From an uncultured Prevotellaceae bacterium (GTDB lineage Bacteria > Bacteroidota > Bacteroidia > Bacteroidales > Bacteroidaceae): 64,000 nt of DNA. Every line of letters starts with the position of its first letter. Positions within the stretch are counted from its first letter, which is position 1. Shown one piece after another: positions 10,101 through 19,165 of this stretch. Under the pieces are notes generated by a model, which saw only the letters and a program-made list of their open reading frames with translations, had not been told where the DNA came from and did not search any database. The stretch covers positions 248,001 to 312,000 of the forward strand of contig CACXIP010000002.1 in NCBI GenBank assembly GCA_902767775.1, read 5' to 3'. The translations under genes and the position numbers were made by a program.

Positions 10101-10587
10101 CAAACTCTACGGTGCCCAGGAGAACGATTTCTATTATCTGCTTGGTGTGGCATACGATGCGCTCGGTCAGCACGACAAGGCTCGTGAGTGTTGGGAGGAG
10201 GCCACGAAAGGTCCACAGGAGCCGGCGGCTGCCATGTACTACAATGATGCTAAGCCCGACAAAATCTTCTATCAGGGAATGGCTCTCTATAAATTAGGCC
10301 GCGACGGAGAGGCTCACGGTCGTTTCTACAAACTGATCAACTACGGCAAGCAGCATATCTTTGAAAAACAGGTGATGGACTATTTCGCAGTATCGCTGCC
10401 CGACCTGCTCATCTGGGAGGACTCACTCGACATGAAGAACCTCATCCACTGCAAGTATATGCTTGCCCTTGGCTATTATGGCATGGGGGATACGGATAAG
10501 GCACTGAAATATCTGGCCGAGGTGGAGGCTCTCGACAACAACCATCAGGGCATCCAGCAGTTCAGGACGCTGATAGACGCAAGATGA
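7177..10587 (+). CDS. DUF5107 and tetratricopeptide-repeat protein
   Basis: Large protein of 1136 residues. The N-terminal half (about 1-430) matches the DUF5107 type, with a galactose-mutarotase-like beta-sandwich expected to bind carbohydrate (GLAGPWISGGIEFNWPQHH, TFLWWANPAVEVND). The rest is a long array of TPR helices (about 500-1130). No signal peptide is seen, so a cytoplasmic location is likely. Residues about 309-321 (DSQSQVSNFKSQI) sit where the family normally runs straight into PYIELMAGVYT; the DNA there, 8101-8137, looks like the AATCTCA repeat arrays found between genes elsewhere in this window. Enzymatic activity is not established from sequence; a role in sugar handling is inference. 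Confidence 0.85.
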   Translation: MVKAWREIVSIPTYEIGKAEKAPMFLEKRVYQGSSGVVYPYPVIEKIADEKTDKDYLAIWLENEYIKVMVLPELGGRVQMAYDKIAKRHFVYYNHVVKPALVGLAGPWISGGIEFNWPQHHRPSTFMPVDTCIEENDDGSVSVWVSEMEKMFHQKGMAGFTLRPGCAYLEIKGRLYNRTDMPQTFLWWANPAVEVNDAYQSVFPPDINAVFDHGKRAVSSFPIATGTYYKMDYSAGVDISNYKNIFVPTSYMGVNSRFNFEGGYENDTHCGMLHVASHHFSPGKKQWTWGNGDFGRAWDRNLTDEVTDSQSQVSNFKSQIRTGFRPYIELMAGVYTENQPDFSWLMPYEEKVFTQYFMPYREIGVVKEASKDLVFNINDLTSDSSAKEDKKSVEFKVFATSKQDVCIILRHDDGEVYYRKETTLSPENVLIETVDVKDAKFSQLTFEIVKNFVYGERTVLRWHAEDDEIRPIPDSAEAALVPEQVKTNEQLYLTGLHLEQYRHATWNPVDYYEEGLRRDPNDIRCLNALGLWYIRKGRFSRAEEYLRRAVKLITKRNPNPYDGEPIYNLALALKYQGKADEAYEWFWKSTWNKAWADAGYFEAAKISVMQRRYEEALDEIDRCLNNNWHNHKARALKAAILRKLDNKDEALALIEESLNFDLFNYGCRFEKFLLTHDKAVLDEMTIMLRRSSQNYDEVALDYCAAGLYDEACALWNIAIEEGADSPMTYYYVGWLMMRQGDAVEANAWFELAEKQAPDYCFPNRLEDVQALNLAITMNPDGARAPYYLGCLYYAARQYDLAIEKWEFSARLDPSFPTVWRNLALGRFNKQNRQQEALEYMERAFHLNEDDERVLMELDQLYKRMHRPHQERLAFLQQHSELIGRRDDLVLEEITLLNQTGHYEEAMRKLDAHIFHPWEGGEGKVPAQYQVCRVELAKQAILAGKAANGQAAAEEYNKAVSLLSECLTYPHHLGEGKLYGAQENDFYYLLGVAYDALGQHDKARECWEEATKGPQEPAAAMYYNDAKPDKIFYQGMALYKLGRDGEAHGRFYKLINYGKQHIFEKQVMDYFAVSLPDLLIWEDSLDMKNLIHCKYMLALGYYGMGDTDKALKYLAEVEALDNNHQGIQQFRTLIDAR
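8101..8137 (+). repeat. AATCTCA-type repeat tract inside a coding sequence
   Basis: The stretch consists of degenerate 7-8 nt units (CCAATCTCAA, CTTCAAATCTCAAATCC) of the same kind as the intergenic arrays at 53411-53445 and 53521-53558. It is in frame within the DUF5107 gene and encodes SQSQVSNFKSQI. Confidence 0.6.
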
Positions 10588-10613
10588 TGATACTTGAATA
10601 AGAGAATGGGGGG

Positions 10614-11351
10614 TTATTCGTAATGCCTTATCCTTACGTCTATCCCCTCATTTTCAAGTTGTGAAGGCAACGAACTGACGTCTGTCTGACCATAGTGGTA
10701 GGGGAACAGCACTTTGGGCTTGATGACCTTGGCTGCTTTTACCAACTGCTCTGGCGTCATGGTGAAAGGCTGGTTGCAGGGCAGGAAGGCGATGTCGATA
10801 TCCTTGATGGACGCCATCTCTGGAATGTCCTCAGTGTCGCCGGCAATGTAGATTCTCAATCCGTCTATGGTCAGGATATAGCCGTTGTCACGCCCTTTGG
10901 GGTGGTATTGCTGATGCCCCTCCGTCGTGTTGTATGCGGGAACGGCCTCTACTGTGAAGTCTTCTGCCAACTGTTTCTTGTCGTTGTTCTTCATCACCTG
11001 TCCCGCGCCGTACATTTCTGCACACCGTTGGTTCATAATCAGCTGGGTGTGCTCCGCAGACAGGAGTTTGATGGTTGGGGCATTGTAGTGGTCACCGTGC
11101 TCATGGGTCACAAAGATGTAGTCTGCCTTGGGCATCACGGAGTAGTCCACGGTCCTGTCACGAAGTTGCGGACAGGGGTCTATCTCAATCTCCTTGTCGC
11201 CATACGTTATGCGGATGCTGGCATGCATCAAGGCATACATCTTGACGGTCTTTCCACTCTTGGTGGTGAAAACATCGGTCTCATAATTCGTCTGGCCATA
11301 AGCGGTGGTCAGGCACAGCATGGCCAATAAACATGTGATAATCTTTTTCAT
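10614..11351 (-). CDS. Secreted metallo-beta-lactamase-fold hydrolase
   Basis: A 245-residue MBL-fold hydrolase with an N-terminal signal peptide (MKKIITCLLAMLCLTTAYGQ), so periplasmic or exported. The metal site motif HEHGDH is present in VTHEHGDHY, and later ligands are consistent with GDTED and PYHYGQTD, the pattern of the UlaG/YtkL-like branch rather than true beta-lactamases. ATG 11351 puts the signal sequence at the N-terminus; an in-frame ATG four codons upstream is possible. It converges with the DUF5107 gene, leaving 26 bases. A consensus promoter is at 11414-11446. The substrate is unknown. Confidence 0.85.
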   Translation of the reverse strand: MKKIITCLLAMLCLTTAYGQTNYETDVFTTKSGKTVKMYALMHASIRITYGDKEIEIDPCPQLRDRTVDYSVMPKADYIFVTHEHGDHYNAPTIKLLSAEHTQLIMNQRCAEMYGAGQVMKNNDKKQLAEDFTVEAVPAYNTTEGHQQYHPKGRDNGYILTIDGLRIYIAGDTEDIPEMASIKDIDIAFLPCNQPFTMTPEQLVKAAKVIKPKVLFPYHYGQTDVSSLPSQLENEGIDVRIRHYE

Positions 11352-11413
11352 CTTTTCTGTCATTTAATCATGTGGTTTTTCTTCTTGGATTGATAGGGGA
11401 GTATCTACCCATG

Positions 11414-11446
11414 CAAAGATACATTTTTTTCATCTATTTTTCCAAA
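11414..11446 (-). promoter_or_regulatory. Promoter of the MBL-fold gene
   Basis: Minus-strand TTTG (11446-11443), 21-nt spacer, TATCTTTG (11421-11414). Confidence 0.6.
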
Positions 11447-11463
11447 AATAGGTGATTTTTTCT

Positions 11464-11471
11464 TATATTTG
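11464..11471 (+). promoter_or_regulatory. Promoter -7 element of the repeat-protein gene
   Basis: TATATTTG fits TAnnTTTG 24 bases before the ATG at 11496. It lies back to back with the MBL-gene promoter, so this gap is a divergent promoter region. No convincing -33 TTTG. Confidence 0.5.
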
Positions 11472-11495
11472 CGTTCTGATAGTTCAACCCTTACG

Positions 11496-11948
11496 ATGAA
11501 AAGACTTTCTGTTATTCTTGCGATGCTTGCAATTGTAGCAACGATGAATGCTACGAAGATTTTCCGTGGCAATAGCACATACGTAGGTGATGTGGTCTAC
11601 ACATGGGACGGCAAGCATCTATATCACGGCAATACCACCTATGTGGGCAATATCATCTACACCTGGGATGGCAAACATCTCTATCATGGCAATAGTACCT
11701 ATGTGGGTAATATTGTCTATACTTGGGATGGTAAGTGTATTTATCAGGGCAACAGCACCTATGTGGGCAATATCCTCTATACATGGAACGGAAAAAACAT
11801 GTTTAGGGGCAACAGCACCTATGTGGGAAACATCCTCTGCACGTGGGATGGAAAGCATGTGTTCAATGGCAACACCACTTACGTAGGCAACATCACATAT
11901 ACTGCCGACGGACCTATTCCTCCCGTTATCATATCACTGCTTTTGTAA
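11496..11948 (+). CDS. Secreted protein built of 20-residue tandem repeats
   Basis: A 150-residue protein with a signal peptide (MKRLSVILAMLAIVATMNA) followed by six copies of a 20-residue unit with consensus GNSTYVGNIxYTWDGKxxYx, ending in IPPVIISLLL. The unit is also a clean 60-bp DNA tandem repeat. Each unit is rich in beta-formers and Asn/Gly/Asp turns (GN, DGK), suggesting a small repetitive beta structure, perhaps one strand pair per repeat. The start at 11496 is chosen because it gives a full signal peptide and follows a promoter -7 element. I do not recognise the family with confidence; an adhesive, structural or ligand-binding role is possible. Confidence 0.8.
   Translation: MKRLSVILAMLAIVATMNATKIFRGNSTYVGDVVYTWDGKHLYHGNTTYVGNIIYTWDGKHLYHGNSTYVGNIVYTWDGKCIYQGNSTYVGNILYTWNGKNMFRGNSTYVGNILCTWDGKHVFNGNTTYVGNITYTADGPIPPVIISLLL
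11565..11924 (+). repeat. 60-bp coding tandem repeat, about six units
   Basis: Successive units begin GGCAAYAS and contain TAYGTRGG and the TGGGAYGG core, spaced exactly 60 bases apart. Most differences are at third codon positions while the residues are kept, which indicates old repeats under protein-level selection. Confidence 0.85.
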
Positions 11949-11984
11949 TACACACAGAAGCGGATATCGGCAATAAGGCAAAGG

Positions 11985-13325
<1,341 letters not shown>

Positions 13326-13332
13326 TTTAATT

Positions 13333-14418
13333 CTAACTTGGTGCCTGCCTGTAGCAGAAATAGGCTACTACGGCAAAGATGAAATTGGGCATCCACGCCG
13401 CGATGATGGGTGGGAAACCGGCGTTGATGGCAAAGGTGGCTGAGATGGTCTGGAGCATGATGTAGGTGAAACTGAGCACCAGACCGATGCCTAAGTACAT
13501 GCCCATGCCGCCCTTGCGTTTGCGGGAGGACAGCGACGCACCGATGATGGTGAGGATGAAGGAGGCTAACGAACTGGCGATGCGCTTGTGGTATTCCACC
13601 TCATACTGCACCACATTGCCAGAACCGCGGCTCTGTTGTTTGGAGATATATGCCAGCAGTTCCGGACTGGTGAAGGTCTCCTGCTGTCCCTTGGAGTAGA
13701 CCAGGTCGGTGGGCTCCATGACAATGACAGTGTCCTTCTCGCCCCCTTGTGTGATGTGTTCTTTCAGACCGCGCAGCTCACGGCATTTCCAGTTGATGAC
13801 TTTCCAATGGTACTTGGCGTCACTGATGGTGTCGTAGCGGATTTCCGTGGCGGTGAGGTGGCTGACAAGTTTCTTGTTCTCGAACTTGTCGAGGCAGAAC
13901 CCGTAGCCGCACTTGCGGTTGTTGTCGTAGTGTTGGATGTAGGCAATGACGCCTTGGTCCACCTGTAACTGAACGTTCTCTGCCGACGTGTTCTTGCGCT
14001 TGTTCTTGTACATGGACTCGAAATTTTGGATGATGATGGTGCCGTGGGGTATCACGTAGGCTCCGAGATAGTAGGTGACAAGCGAGATGATGATGCACGA
14101 CACCATATAGGGGCGCATCAGCCGGCGGAAAGACATGCCAGAGGACAATATGGCGATAATCTCAGAGTTGCCTGCCATCTTCGATGTGAAGAAAATCACG
14201 GCGATGAAGACAAACAACGGACTGAACAAGTTGGCGAAATAGGGAACGAAGTTGGCGTAGTAGTCAAAAACGATAGCCTTGAGAGGAGCGTTGTATTGCG
14301 TGAATTTCGCCAGGTGCTCGTTGATGTCAAAGACGATGGATATCGAGATAATCAGCGCGATGGCGTAGATGTAGGTGCCGATGAATTTCTTGATGATATA
14401 CCAATCCAACCGTTTCAT
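13333..14418 (-). CDS. LptF/LptG-like permease (YjgP/YjgQ family)
   Basis: Inner-membrane permease of the LPS export ABC system, family YjgP/YjgQ, 361 residues from the chosen start MKRLDWYIIKKFIGTYIY. It shows the usual layout: three N-terminal membrane segments, a central periplasmic domain (about 125-260) and three C-terminal segments (FILTIIGASLSS, MYLGIGLVLSFTYIMLQ, NFIFAVVAYFCY). In LPS export, LptF and LptG join LptB to pull lipopolysaccharide from the membrane; only one such permease lies here, so which of the two it is stays open. An in-frame ATG at 14553 would add 45 basic residues; family alignments as I know them start at the later Met. Confidence 0.88.
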   Translation of the reverse strand: MKRLDWYIIKKFIGTYIYAIALIISISIVFDINEHLAKFTQYNAPLKAIVFDYYANFVPYFANLFSPLFVFIAVIFFTSKMAGNSEIIAILSSGMSFRRLMRPYMVSCIIISLVTYYLGAYVIPHGTIIIQNFESMYKNKRKNTSAENVQLQVDQGVIAYIQHYDNNRKCGYGFCLDKFENKKLVSHLTATEIRYDTISDAKYHWKVINWKCRELRGLKEHITQGGEKDTVIVMEPTDLVYSKGQQETFTSPELLAYISKQQSRGSGNVVQYEVEYHKRIASSLASFILTIIGASLSSRKRKGGMGMYLGIGLVLSFTYIMLQTISATFAINAGFPPIIAAWMPNFIFAVVAYFCYRQAPS

Positions 14419-14577
14419 CCAACGGCCTGGACTCAGCCATGAGAGCAGGTAAAGCAACTTACGGATGAGAGCCCACACCTTTCGGCCGCCGCGGAGAAGA
14501 CTGCGGAGGAACTTCAGTTGACTGAGGTATTGGCGTCGGGTGGAGAATCTCATCTGTTTGGCTTTGGTGTTTCTGAA

Positions 14578-15705
14578 TCAGAGGCGGTGTCCCAGTTGCT
14601 GGATGATACCGCTCTTCCACTGGGTGAAGTCGCCGGCGATGATGTGGCGCCGGGCATCGCCCACAAGGCGTAGGTAGAAGGCGAGGTTGTGGATGCTGGC
14701 TATCTGCATGGCAAGCAGTTCCTGGGCCTTGAAGAGGTGATGCAGGTAGGCCTTGCTGTGGATACGGTCTACAGTGCAGCCGTTGGGGTCGATGGGGGAG
14801 AAGTCGGTTTCCCACTTCTTGTTGCGCATGTTCATCGTGCCCTCGTAGGTGAAGAGGTTGGCGTTGCGCCCGTTGCGGGTGGGCATCACGCAGTCGAACA
14901 TGTCGACACCACGCTCGATGGCTTCAAGAATGTTCTGGGGTGTGCCGACTCCCATCAGGTAACGTGGACGGTCTTTGGGGAGGATGGTGTTCACCAACTC
15001 CACCATCTCATACATCACCTCGGTGGGTTCGCCTACAGCGAGGCCGCCGATGGCATAACCGTCGGCTCCTTTGTCTGCGGCATGGAGTGCGGCATCGGTG
15101 CGCAGGTCCTTGTAGGTGCAGCCTTGCACGATGGGGAAGAGACTCTGCTTGTGGCCATAGAGCGGGGCAGTCTCAGCCATCCGCTTCACACAGCGGTCGA
15201 GCCAACGTTGGGTTAGGCCAAGACTGCGCTTGGCATAGGCATAGTCGCTGTCGCCGGGAGGGCACTCGTCGAATGCCATCATGATGTCGGCACCGATGAC
15301 GCGCTGTGTGTCGATGACGTTCTCAGGGGTGAAGATGTGCTTTGAACCGTCGATATGGGAACGAAACTCGCAACCTTCCTCACGCAACTTGCGGATACCG
15401 GTAAGAGAGAATACCTGAAAACCGCCTGAGTCGGTCAGAATGGGGCGGTCCCAGGTGTTGAACTGATGCAGACCGCCGGCGGCTTGAAGGATGCCGAGCC
15501 CCGGACGGAGGTAGAGATGGTAGGTGTTGCCGAGGATGATCTGGGCACCTATCTCTTCGCGTAACTCACTGAAATGCACACCCTTCACACTGCCGCAGGT
15601 GCCGACAGGCATGAAGATGGGGGTGGTGATGTCTCCATGGTCGGTGTGGATGAGACCGGCGCGGGCATCACTGTATGGGTCGGTATGCTGGAGTTCAAAG
15701 GTCAT
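14578..15705 (-). CDS. tgt: tRNA-guanine transglycosylase (queuosine pathway)
   Basis: Exchanges G34 of tRNAs with GUN anticodons for a 7-deazaguanine base in queuosine synthesis; 375 residues, normal length. Recognisable motifs are PIFMPVGT, ILGNTYHLYLRPG, LTDSGGFQVFSL, the GGLAVGEP loop, and DCVMPTRNGRNA with the catalytic Asp. The usual zinc motif CxCxxC near the C-terminus is not present: the corresponding stretch is DPNGCTVDRIHSKAYLHHL with one Cys. The start ATG at 15705 overlaps the lon stop codon (ATGA), which suggests translational coupling. The longer frame upstream lies within lon and is rejected. Confidence 0.95.
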   Translation of the reverse strand: MTFELQHTDPYSDARAGLIHTDHGDITTPIFMPVGTCGSVKGVHFSELREEIGAQIILGNTYHLYLRPGLGILQAAGGLHQFNTWDRPILTDSGGFQVFSLTGIRKLREEGCEFRSHIDGSKHIFTPENVIDTQRVIGADIMMAFDECPPGDSDYAYAKRSLGLTQRWLDRCVKRMAETAPLYGHKQSLFPIVQGCTYKDLRTDAALHAADKGADGYAIGGLAVGEPTEVMYEMVELVNTILPKDRPRYLMGVGTPQNILEAIERGVDMFDCVMPTRNGRNANLFTYEGTMNMRNKKWETDFSPIDPNGCTVDRIHSKAYLHHLFKAQELLAMQIASIHNLAFYLRLVGDARRHIIAGDFTQWKSGIIQQLGHRL

Positions 15706-18161
15706 TGCTCTTCTGTTTGTGGCTCTGTGGTAAGGTTGATGGGCTGGGCTACCGTCTCGTCGGTAAGGGCGAAGGCCCACACGTCTTGCACGTTCTCTAC
15801 ATAGTGGAACTCAACGCCTTTCAGATAGATGGCGGGTATCTCATCGATGTCCTTCTTGTTGTCTTGACACATCACGATATCGGTGATGCCGGCACGCTTG
15901 GCAGCGAGAATCTTCTCCTTGATGCCGCCAACAGGAAGCACCTTGCCACGGAGAGTAATCTCACCGGTCATGGCGGTGTTGCGGCGCACCTTGCGCTGGG
16001 TGAGCGCGGAGGCTATCGAGGTGGCGATGGTGATGCCGGCCGACGGACCGTCCTTTGGTGTGGCTCCCTCGGGCACGTGGATGTGGATGTTCCATTGGTC
16101 GAAGATGTGGTAGTCCACGCCCAGGGTGTCGATGTGTGCTTTGACATACTCCAAGGCGATGATGGCGGACTCTTTCATCACGTCGCCAAGGTTGCCGGTG
16201 AGGGTGAGTTTTGAACCCTTTCCCTTGCTCAGCGAGGTTTCGATGAACAGGATTTCGCCGCCCACACTGGTCCATGCCAGTCCGGTGACAACACCTGCAT
16301 AGTCGTTGCCTTGATAGATGTCACGGTAGTAAGGGGGCTTGCCCAACAGGTAGTTGAGTTTGTCGGGTGTTATCTTGGCGTAGGGCAACTGACCGTCGCG
16401 GGCCTTGATGAAGGCGAGTTTGCGCAGTGCCTTGTTGATTTGCTTCTCCAACTGGCGCACGCCGCTCTCACGTGTGTATTGCTCGATGATGTGCTCGATG
16501 GTGGGCTTGGTGAACGTGGGACACTCCTCCAAGGTGGAGAGGCCGGTGTTCTCTTGCTCACGGGGGATGAGGTGGCGCTTGGCTATCTCTATCTTCTCCT
16601 CGGTGATGTAGCCGCTCACCTCGATGACCTCCATGCGGTCGAGAAGCGGACGGGGAATGGTGGTCAGGTCGTTGGCGGTGGCGATGAACAGCACCTTCGA
16701 CAGGTCGTAGTCCACGTCAAGGTAGTTGTCGTGGAAAGCAATGTTCTGCTCGGGGTCGAGCACCTCGAGGAGTGCGGAGGCGGGGTCGCCGTTGATGGTG
16801 TGCTGAGTCACCTTGTCAATCTCGTCCAGGATGAAGACGGGGTTCGACGAACCTGCCTTTTGTATGCTCTTGATGATACGTCCGGGCATTGCGCCAACGT
16901 AGGTGCGGCGGTGACCGCGTATCTCCGACTCATCGTGGAGACCGCCAAGCGAGATGCGCACATACTTGCGCTTCATGGCGGAGGCAATGCTCTTGCCAAG
17001 ACTGGTCTTGCCCACTCCCGGAGGACCATAGAGGCAGAGGATGGGTGACTTGAGGTCGCCACGCAGCGAGAGCACGGCGATATGCTCCAGGATGCGCTCC
17101 TTCACCTTCTCCATACCATAGTGGTCGTGGTTGAGGATGCGCTCGGCACGCTTCAGGTTCATATCATCATGGGTGTACTCACCCCATGGCAGTCCCACCA
17201 TCGTCTGAAGGTAGTTGATTTGGATGCTGTAGTCAGGACTCTGTGGGTTGAGGGTGTCGAGGCGGTCAAGTTCCTTGTAGAAAACTTTCTCTACGTCCTC
17301 GCTCCATTTCTTCCGACTGGCTTGCTCAAGCAGTTCCATCCGCTCGGGGGAGCCTTCGCCGTTGCCCAGTTCCTCCTTGATGTTTTTTATCTGCTGCTGA
17401 AGGAAATATTCGCGTTGCTGCTCGTCGATGTCCTCACGGGTGCGGATGCGGATGTTCTGCTTCAGTTCCACCAATTGCATCTCCTTGTGGATGAGCTTGA
17501 GAAGCTTGAACACACGCTCTTTTGTCGAGGTACACCGAAGAAGGTCCATCTTGTCGGTGATGCTGAACGGCATGTTCGAACTCACGAAATTCACCGACAC
17601 AATATTGTTGGTGATATTGGTGAGCGCAAACTGGGCTTCGTCGGGGATGTCGTCGTTTTTCTTGATAAACTCAGCGGCCCTGGCACGGAGGTCGTCGACA
17701 GCGGCATTGAACTCAGTGTCGTCGCTCTCAGGCAGTTCCTCGGTCAACTGACTGACACTGCCTACGATATAGGGACGGTATTTGAGAATGCCGGTGAGTT
17801 GGCATTTGCCAAGACCCTGCACGATGGCAGTCATGTTGTTGGAACCGGGCATCTCAAGCACGCGGATAATTTTGGCGTAGACACCTGTCTCAAAAAGGTC
17901 GCTGCCGGTGGGGTTCTCCACATTGGGGTCCTTTTGGCAGAAGATGGCAAGGATGCTGTCGGGCTGGTTGCTCATCTTTTTCACCAGGTTGATGCTGCTG
18001 GCTCTGCCTACCAGCACGGGGGCGATGACGCCGGGGAACATCACCATGTTGCGTGTGGCAAGGATAGGGATGGGGTTGTCTGCCCATAATTCAAAAAGGT
18101 GTTTGATGTCTCCCTCGTAGTCGGCTATCATCTGGAATGCGTTATTATGTTCTCTGTCCAT
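15702..18161 (-). CDS. lon: ATP-dependent protease Lon
   Basis: Cytoplasmic AAA+ protease that degrades damaged and regulatory proteins; 819 residues from ATG 18161 ([10 protein letters not shown]). It has the N-terminal substrate-binding domain ([18 protein letters not shown]), Walker [13 protein letters not shown], Walker B FILDEIDK, and a protease domain with catalytic Ser in [10 protein letters not shown] (about residue 708) and Lys in [11 protein letters not shown] (about 748). An in-frame ATG 14 codons upstream exists but adds nonconserved residues. It heads the operon lon-tgt-lptF/G-helicase and has two stacked consensus promoters upstream (18244-18275 and 18318-18348). Confidence 0.97.
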   Translation of the reverse strand: MDREHNNAFQMIADYEGDIKHLFELWADNPIPILATRNMVMFPGVIAPVLVGRASSINLVKKMSNQPDSILAIFCQKDPNVENPTGSDLFETGVYAKIIRVLEMPGSNNMTAIVQGLGKCQLTGILKYRPYIVGSVSQLTEELPESDDTEFNAAVDDLRARAAEFIKKNDDIPDEAQFALTNITNNIVSVNFVSSNMPFSITDKMDLLRCTSTKERVFKLLKLIHKEMQLVELKQNIRIRTREDIDEQQREYFLQQQIKNIKEELGNGEGSPERMELLEQASRKKWSEDVEKVFYKELDRLDTLNPQSPDYSIQINYLQTMVGLPWGEYTHDDMNLKRAERILNHDHYGMEKVKERILEHIAVLSLRGDLKSPILCLYGPPGVGKTSLGKSIASAMKRKYVRISLGGLHDESEIRGHRRTYVGAMPGRIIKSIQKAGSSNPVFILDEIDKVTQHTINGDPASALLEVLDPEQNIAFHDNYLDVDYDLSKVLFIATANDLTTIPRPLLDRMEVIEVSGYITEEKIEIAKRHLIPREQENTGLSTLEECPTFTKPTIEHIIEQYTRESGVRQLEKQINKALRKLAFIKARDGQLPYAKITPDKLNYLLGKPPYYRDIYQGNDYAGVVTGLAWTSVGGEILFIETSLSKGKGSKLTLTGNLGDVMKESAIIALEYVKAHIDTLGVDYHIFDQWNIHIHVPEGATPKDGPSAGITIATSIASALTQRKVRRNTAMTGEITLRGKVLPVGGIKEKILAAKRAGITDIVMCQDNKKDIDEIPAIYLKGVEFHYVENVQDVWAFALTDETVAQPINLTTEPQTEEQ

Positions 18162-18243
18162 AAATGCTGTTTTTGTTAGTTGACTGTTTGATTCATGATG
18201 CATTATAGAGCGTCATTCAGTCCACTTTCTTACAATTTTTCTG

Positions 18244-18275
18244 CAAAGGTACGATTAAACGAGCGAAAAGCCAAA
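18244..18275 (-). promoter_or_regulatory. Proximal lon promoter with embedded hairpin
   Basis: Minus strand: TTTG (18275-18272), 20-nt spacer, TACCTTTG (18251-18244). The TTTG lies inside an inverted repeat at 18266-18290 (arms AAAAGCCAAAT and ATTTGGaCTTTT on the plus strand). Confidence 0.75.
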
Positions 18276-18317
18276 TTCATTTGGACTTTTCCGAGTGTGA
18301 GTACCTTCGACTTTTGC

Positions 18318-18348
18318 CAAAGGTAGTGCAAACCGAGTGGAAAGCAAA
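18318..18348 (-). promoter_or_regulatory. Distal lon promoter with CTCGGTTTGCAC spacer
   Basis: Minus strand: TTTG (18348-18345), 19-nt spacer ending CTCGGTTTGCAC, TACCTTTG (18325-18318). The spacer end is identical to that of the dnaB promoter at 33084-33114. Confidence 0.65.
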
Positions 18349-18430
18349 GCAAATAACAAAGTTTTTGATTTCTGCCCCATATTATCTGTATTCCCGAAGT
18401 GAGCATTATCCTGTTCCGTATGCTGCTGTA

Positions 18431-18475
18431 TCACAGCAGCCTTGAATTCGATAAATTGATGATGTCTTCTCTCAT
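18431..18475 (-). pseudogene. Truncated copy of the tiny HTH gene
   Basis: Reads MREDIINLSNSRLL then stop. The first 10 residues match the start of the 39-residue protein at 19000-19119 (MREEIINLSN) with one change, then the sequence jumps into the hairpin that normally follows the gene. An internal deletion explains it. Confidence 0.6.
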
Positions 18476-18490
18476 TTTTCCACGTTTTTA

Positions 18491-18521
18491 TTTGGATGTA
18501 ATGATATTTTTCGTATTTTTG
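18491..18521 (+). promoter_or_regulatory. Promoter of short RNA A
   Basis: TTTG (18491-18494), 19-nt spacer, TATTTTTG (18514-18521), a consensus Bacteroidales promoter. Copy B has the same layout at 19135-19165. Confidence 0.65.
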
Positions 18522-18525
18522 CAAT

Positions 18526-18597
18526 GCAATGGAAGCTTAAACCACGTGCCCAATGGGCTTAGGACCCGGGTTAACGCTTAATTCCATTGCTTTTTTT
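18526..18597 (+). ncRNA. Candidate small RNA A ending in an intrinsic terminator
   Basis: A promoter with an expected start near 18527 leads straight into a stem: GCAATGGAA (18526-18534) pairs with TTCCATTGC (18582-18590), extended by GCTTAAACC against the GGGTTAACGC side, and is followed by seven T residues (18591-18597). An inner GCCCAATGGGC hairpin is also present. No ORF fits. Predicted length is about 70 nt. It could be a free-standing small RNA or a terminator leader left from a phage operon; no target is evident. Confidence 0.45.
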
Positions 18598-18624
18598 GGT
18601 TTTCCTTCATTGACATCAGACCGT

Positions 18625-18924
18625 TCACCACGGGTCGGCATCCTTACCGGCCATCGTGTTCACGGCGGCCATCGAGGTCTCCCAGCTCTCATAACTGTTC
18701 GCAAGGTCATCCACAGTGCCCTTCAGCTTGCCCAGCATGTCCATCGCGGCATTCACGCCGAGCATCATCGTCTCCCAGCCTTTCGAAAGGCCTACGTTGT
18801 CGGCGGCTTTCCTCACGTCGCCGATGGCTTCCTTCAGGTCATCCACGCTCGCCGTCGCGTCCACCACCTTCGACTGGCCGTCAACGTTCAGCCTCACTGT
18901 AAACCTCACCTCATTGCTTGCCAT
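18625..18924 (-). pseudogene. Phage tail tape-measure protein, N-terminal fragment
   Basis: A 99-residue reading frame beginning MASNEVRFTVRLNVDGQSKV and continuing through helical sequence to ANSYESWETSMAAVNTMAGKDAD, then DPW and a stop. This start is typical of tape-measure proteins of Bacteroidetes phages, which set tail length and are usually many hundreds of residues long, so the gene is broken near 18640. It lies downstream of the HTH microprotein and the MuF-type gene on the same strand, consistent with the remains of one phage late operon. Family assignment is from memory of such sequences and should be tested by profile search. Confidence 0.65.
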
Positions 18925-18999
18925 AGTCTATGTCTTTTTATCATTCTTCTTCTCCGTATGCTGCGGTTCCGCCGCAGCATTGTCTCGTTTGATGGTATA

Positions 19000-19119
19000 T
19001 CAAAGCAGTCCTGCATCCTCAAGTACAGAGATGACAAATTCCTCACTGCAACCCAGTTCCTCGGCGATTTCCTCCACCGCAAACCCTGCATTCGACAAAT
19101 TGATGATTTCTTCTCTCAT
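19000..19119 (-). CDS. Tiny HTH-like protein (39 residues)
   Basis: Starts MREEIINLSNAGFAVEEIAE and ends VISVLEDAGLL. Residues about 12-36 have the pattern of a helix-turn-helix (AGFAVEEIAEELGCSEEFV), so DNA binding is plausible. It sits between the MuF-type gene and the tape-measure fragment on the same strand, and its start codon is only about 16 bases from the -33 element of a promoter that fires the other way. A truncated second copy exists at 18431-18475. Such small proteins may belong to phage late operons. Function is unknown; existence as a gene is supported by its recurrence and coherent helix pattern. Confidence 0.55.
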   Translation of the reverse strand: MREEIINLSNAGFAVEEIAEELGCSEEFVISVLEDAGLL

Positions 19120-19134
19120 TTTTCGGCGTTTTTA

Positions 19135-19165
19135 TTTGGAGGTAATGGTATTTTTTGTATCTTTG
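19135..19165 (+). promoter_or_regulatory. Promoter of short RNA B
   Basis: TTTG (19135-19138), 19-nt spacer, TATCTTTG (19158-19165). Same arrangement as the promoter at 18491-18521. Confidence 0.7.

Larger units (their letters stand above)
18414..18534. repeat. Duplicated promoter block, copy A (internally deleted)
   Basis: Copy A matches copy B at 18950-19168. It holds a short hairpin (GCTGCTG-tatca-CAGCAGC), the beginning of a tiny ORF on the minus strand and a plus-strand promoter. About 100 bases present in copy B are missing. Over the 78 bases ending at the -7 element I count roughly 90 percent identity. Confidence 0.75.

Noticed and set aside
14761-14800. Possible frameshift in tgt explaining the missing zinc cysteines
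   Set aside because: The reading frame continues into the conserved KAYLHHLFKAQELLAMQIASIHNL block without a break, so a substitution is simpler than two compensating shifts.
17082-18089. 335-codon open frame on the plus strand
   Set aside because: Complement of lon, which has all its catalytic motifs on the other strand.
18255-18524. 89-codon open frame on the minus strand
   Set aside because: It crosses both lon promoters and the duplicated promoter block in a frame different from the HTH gene, and shows no protein-like pattern.
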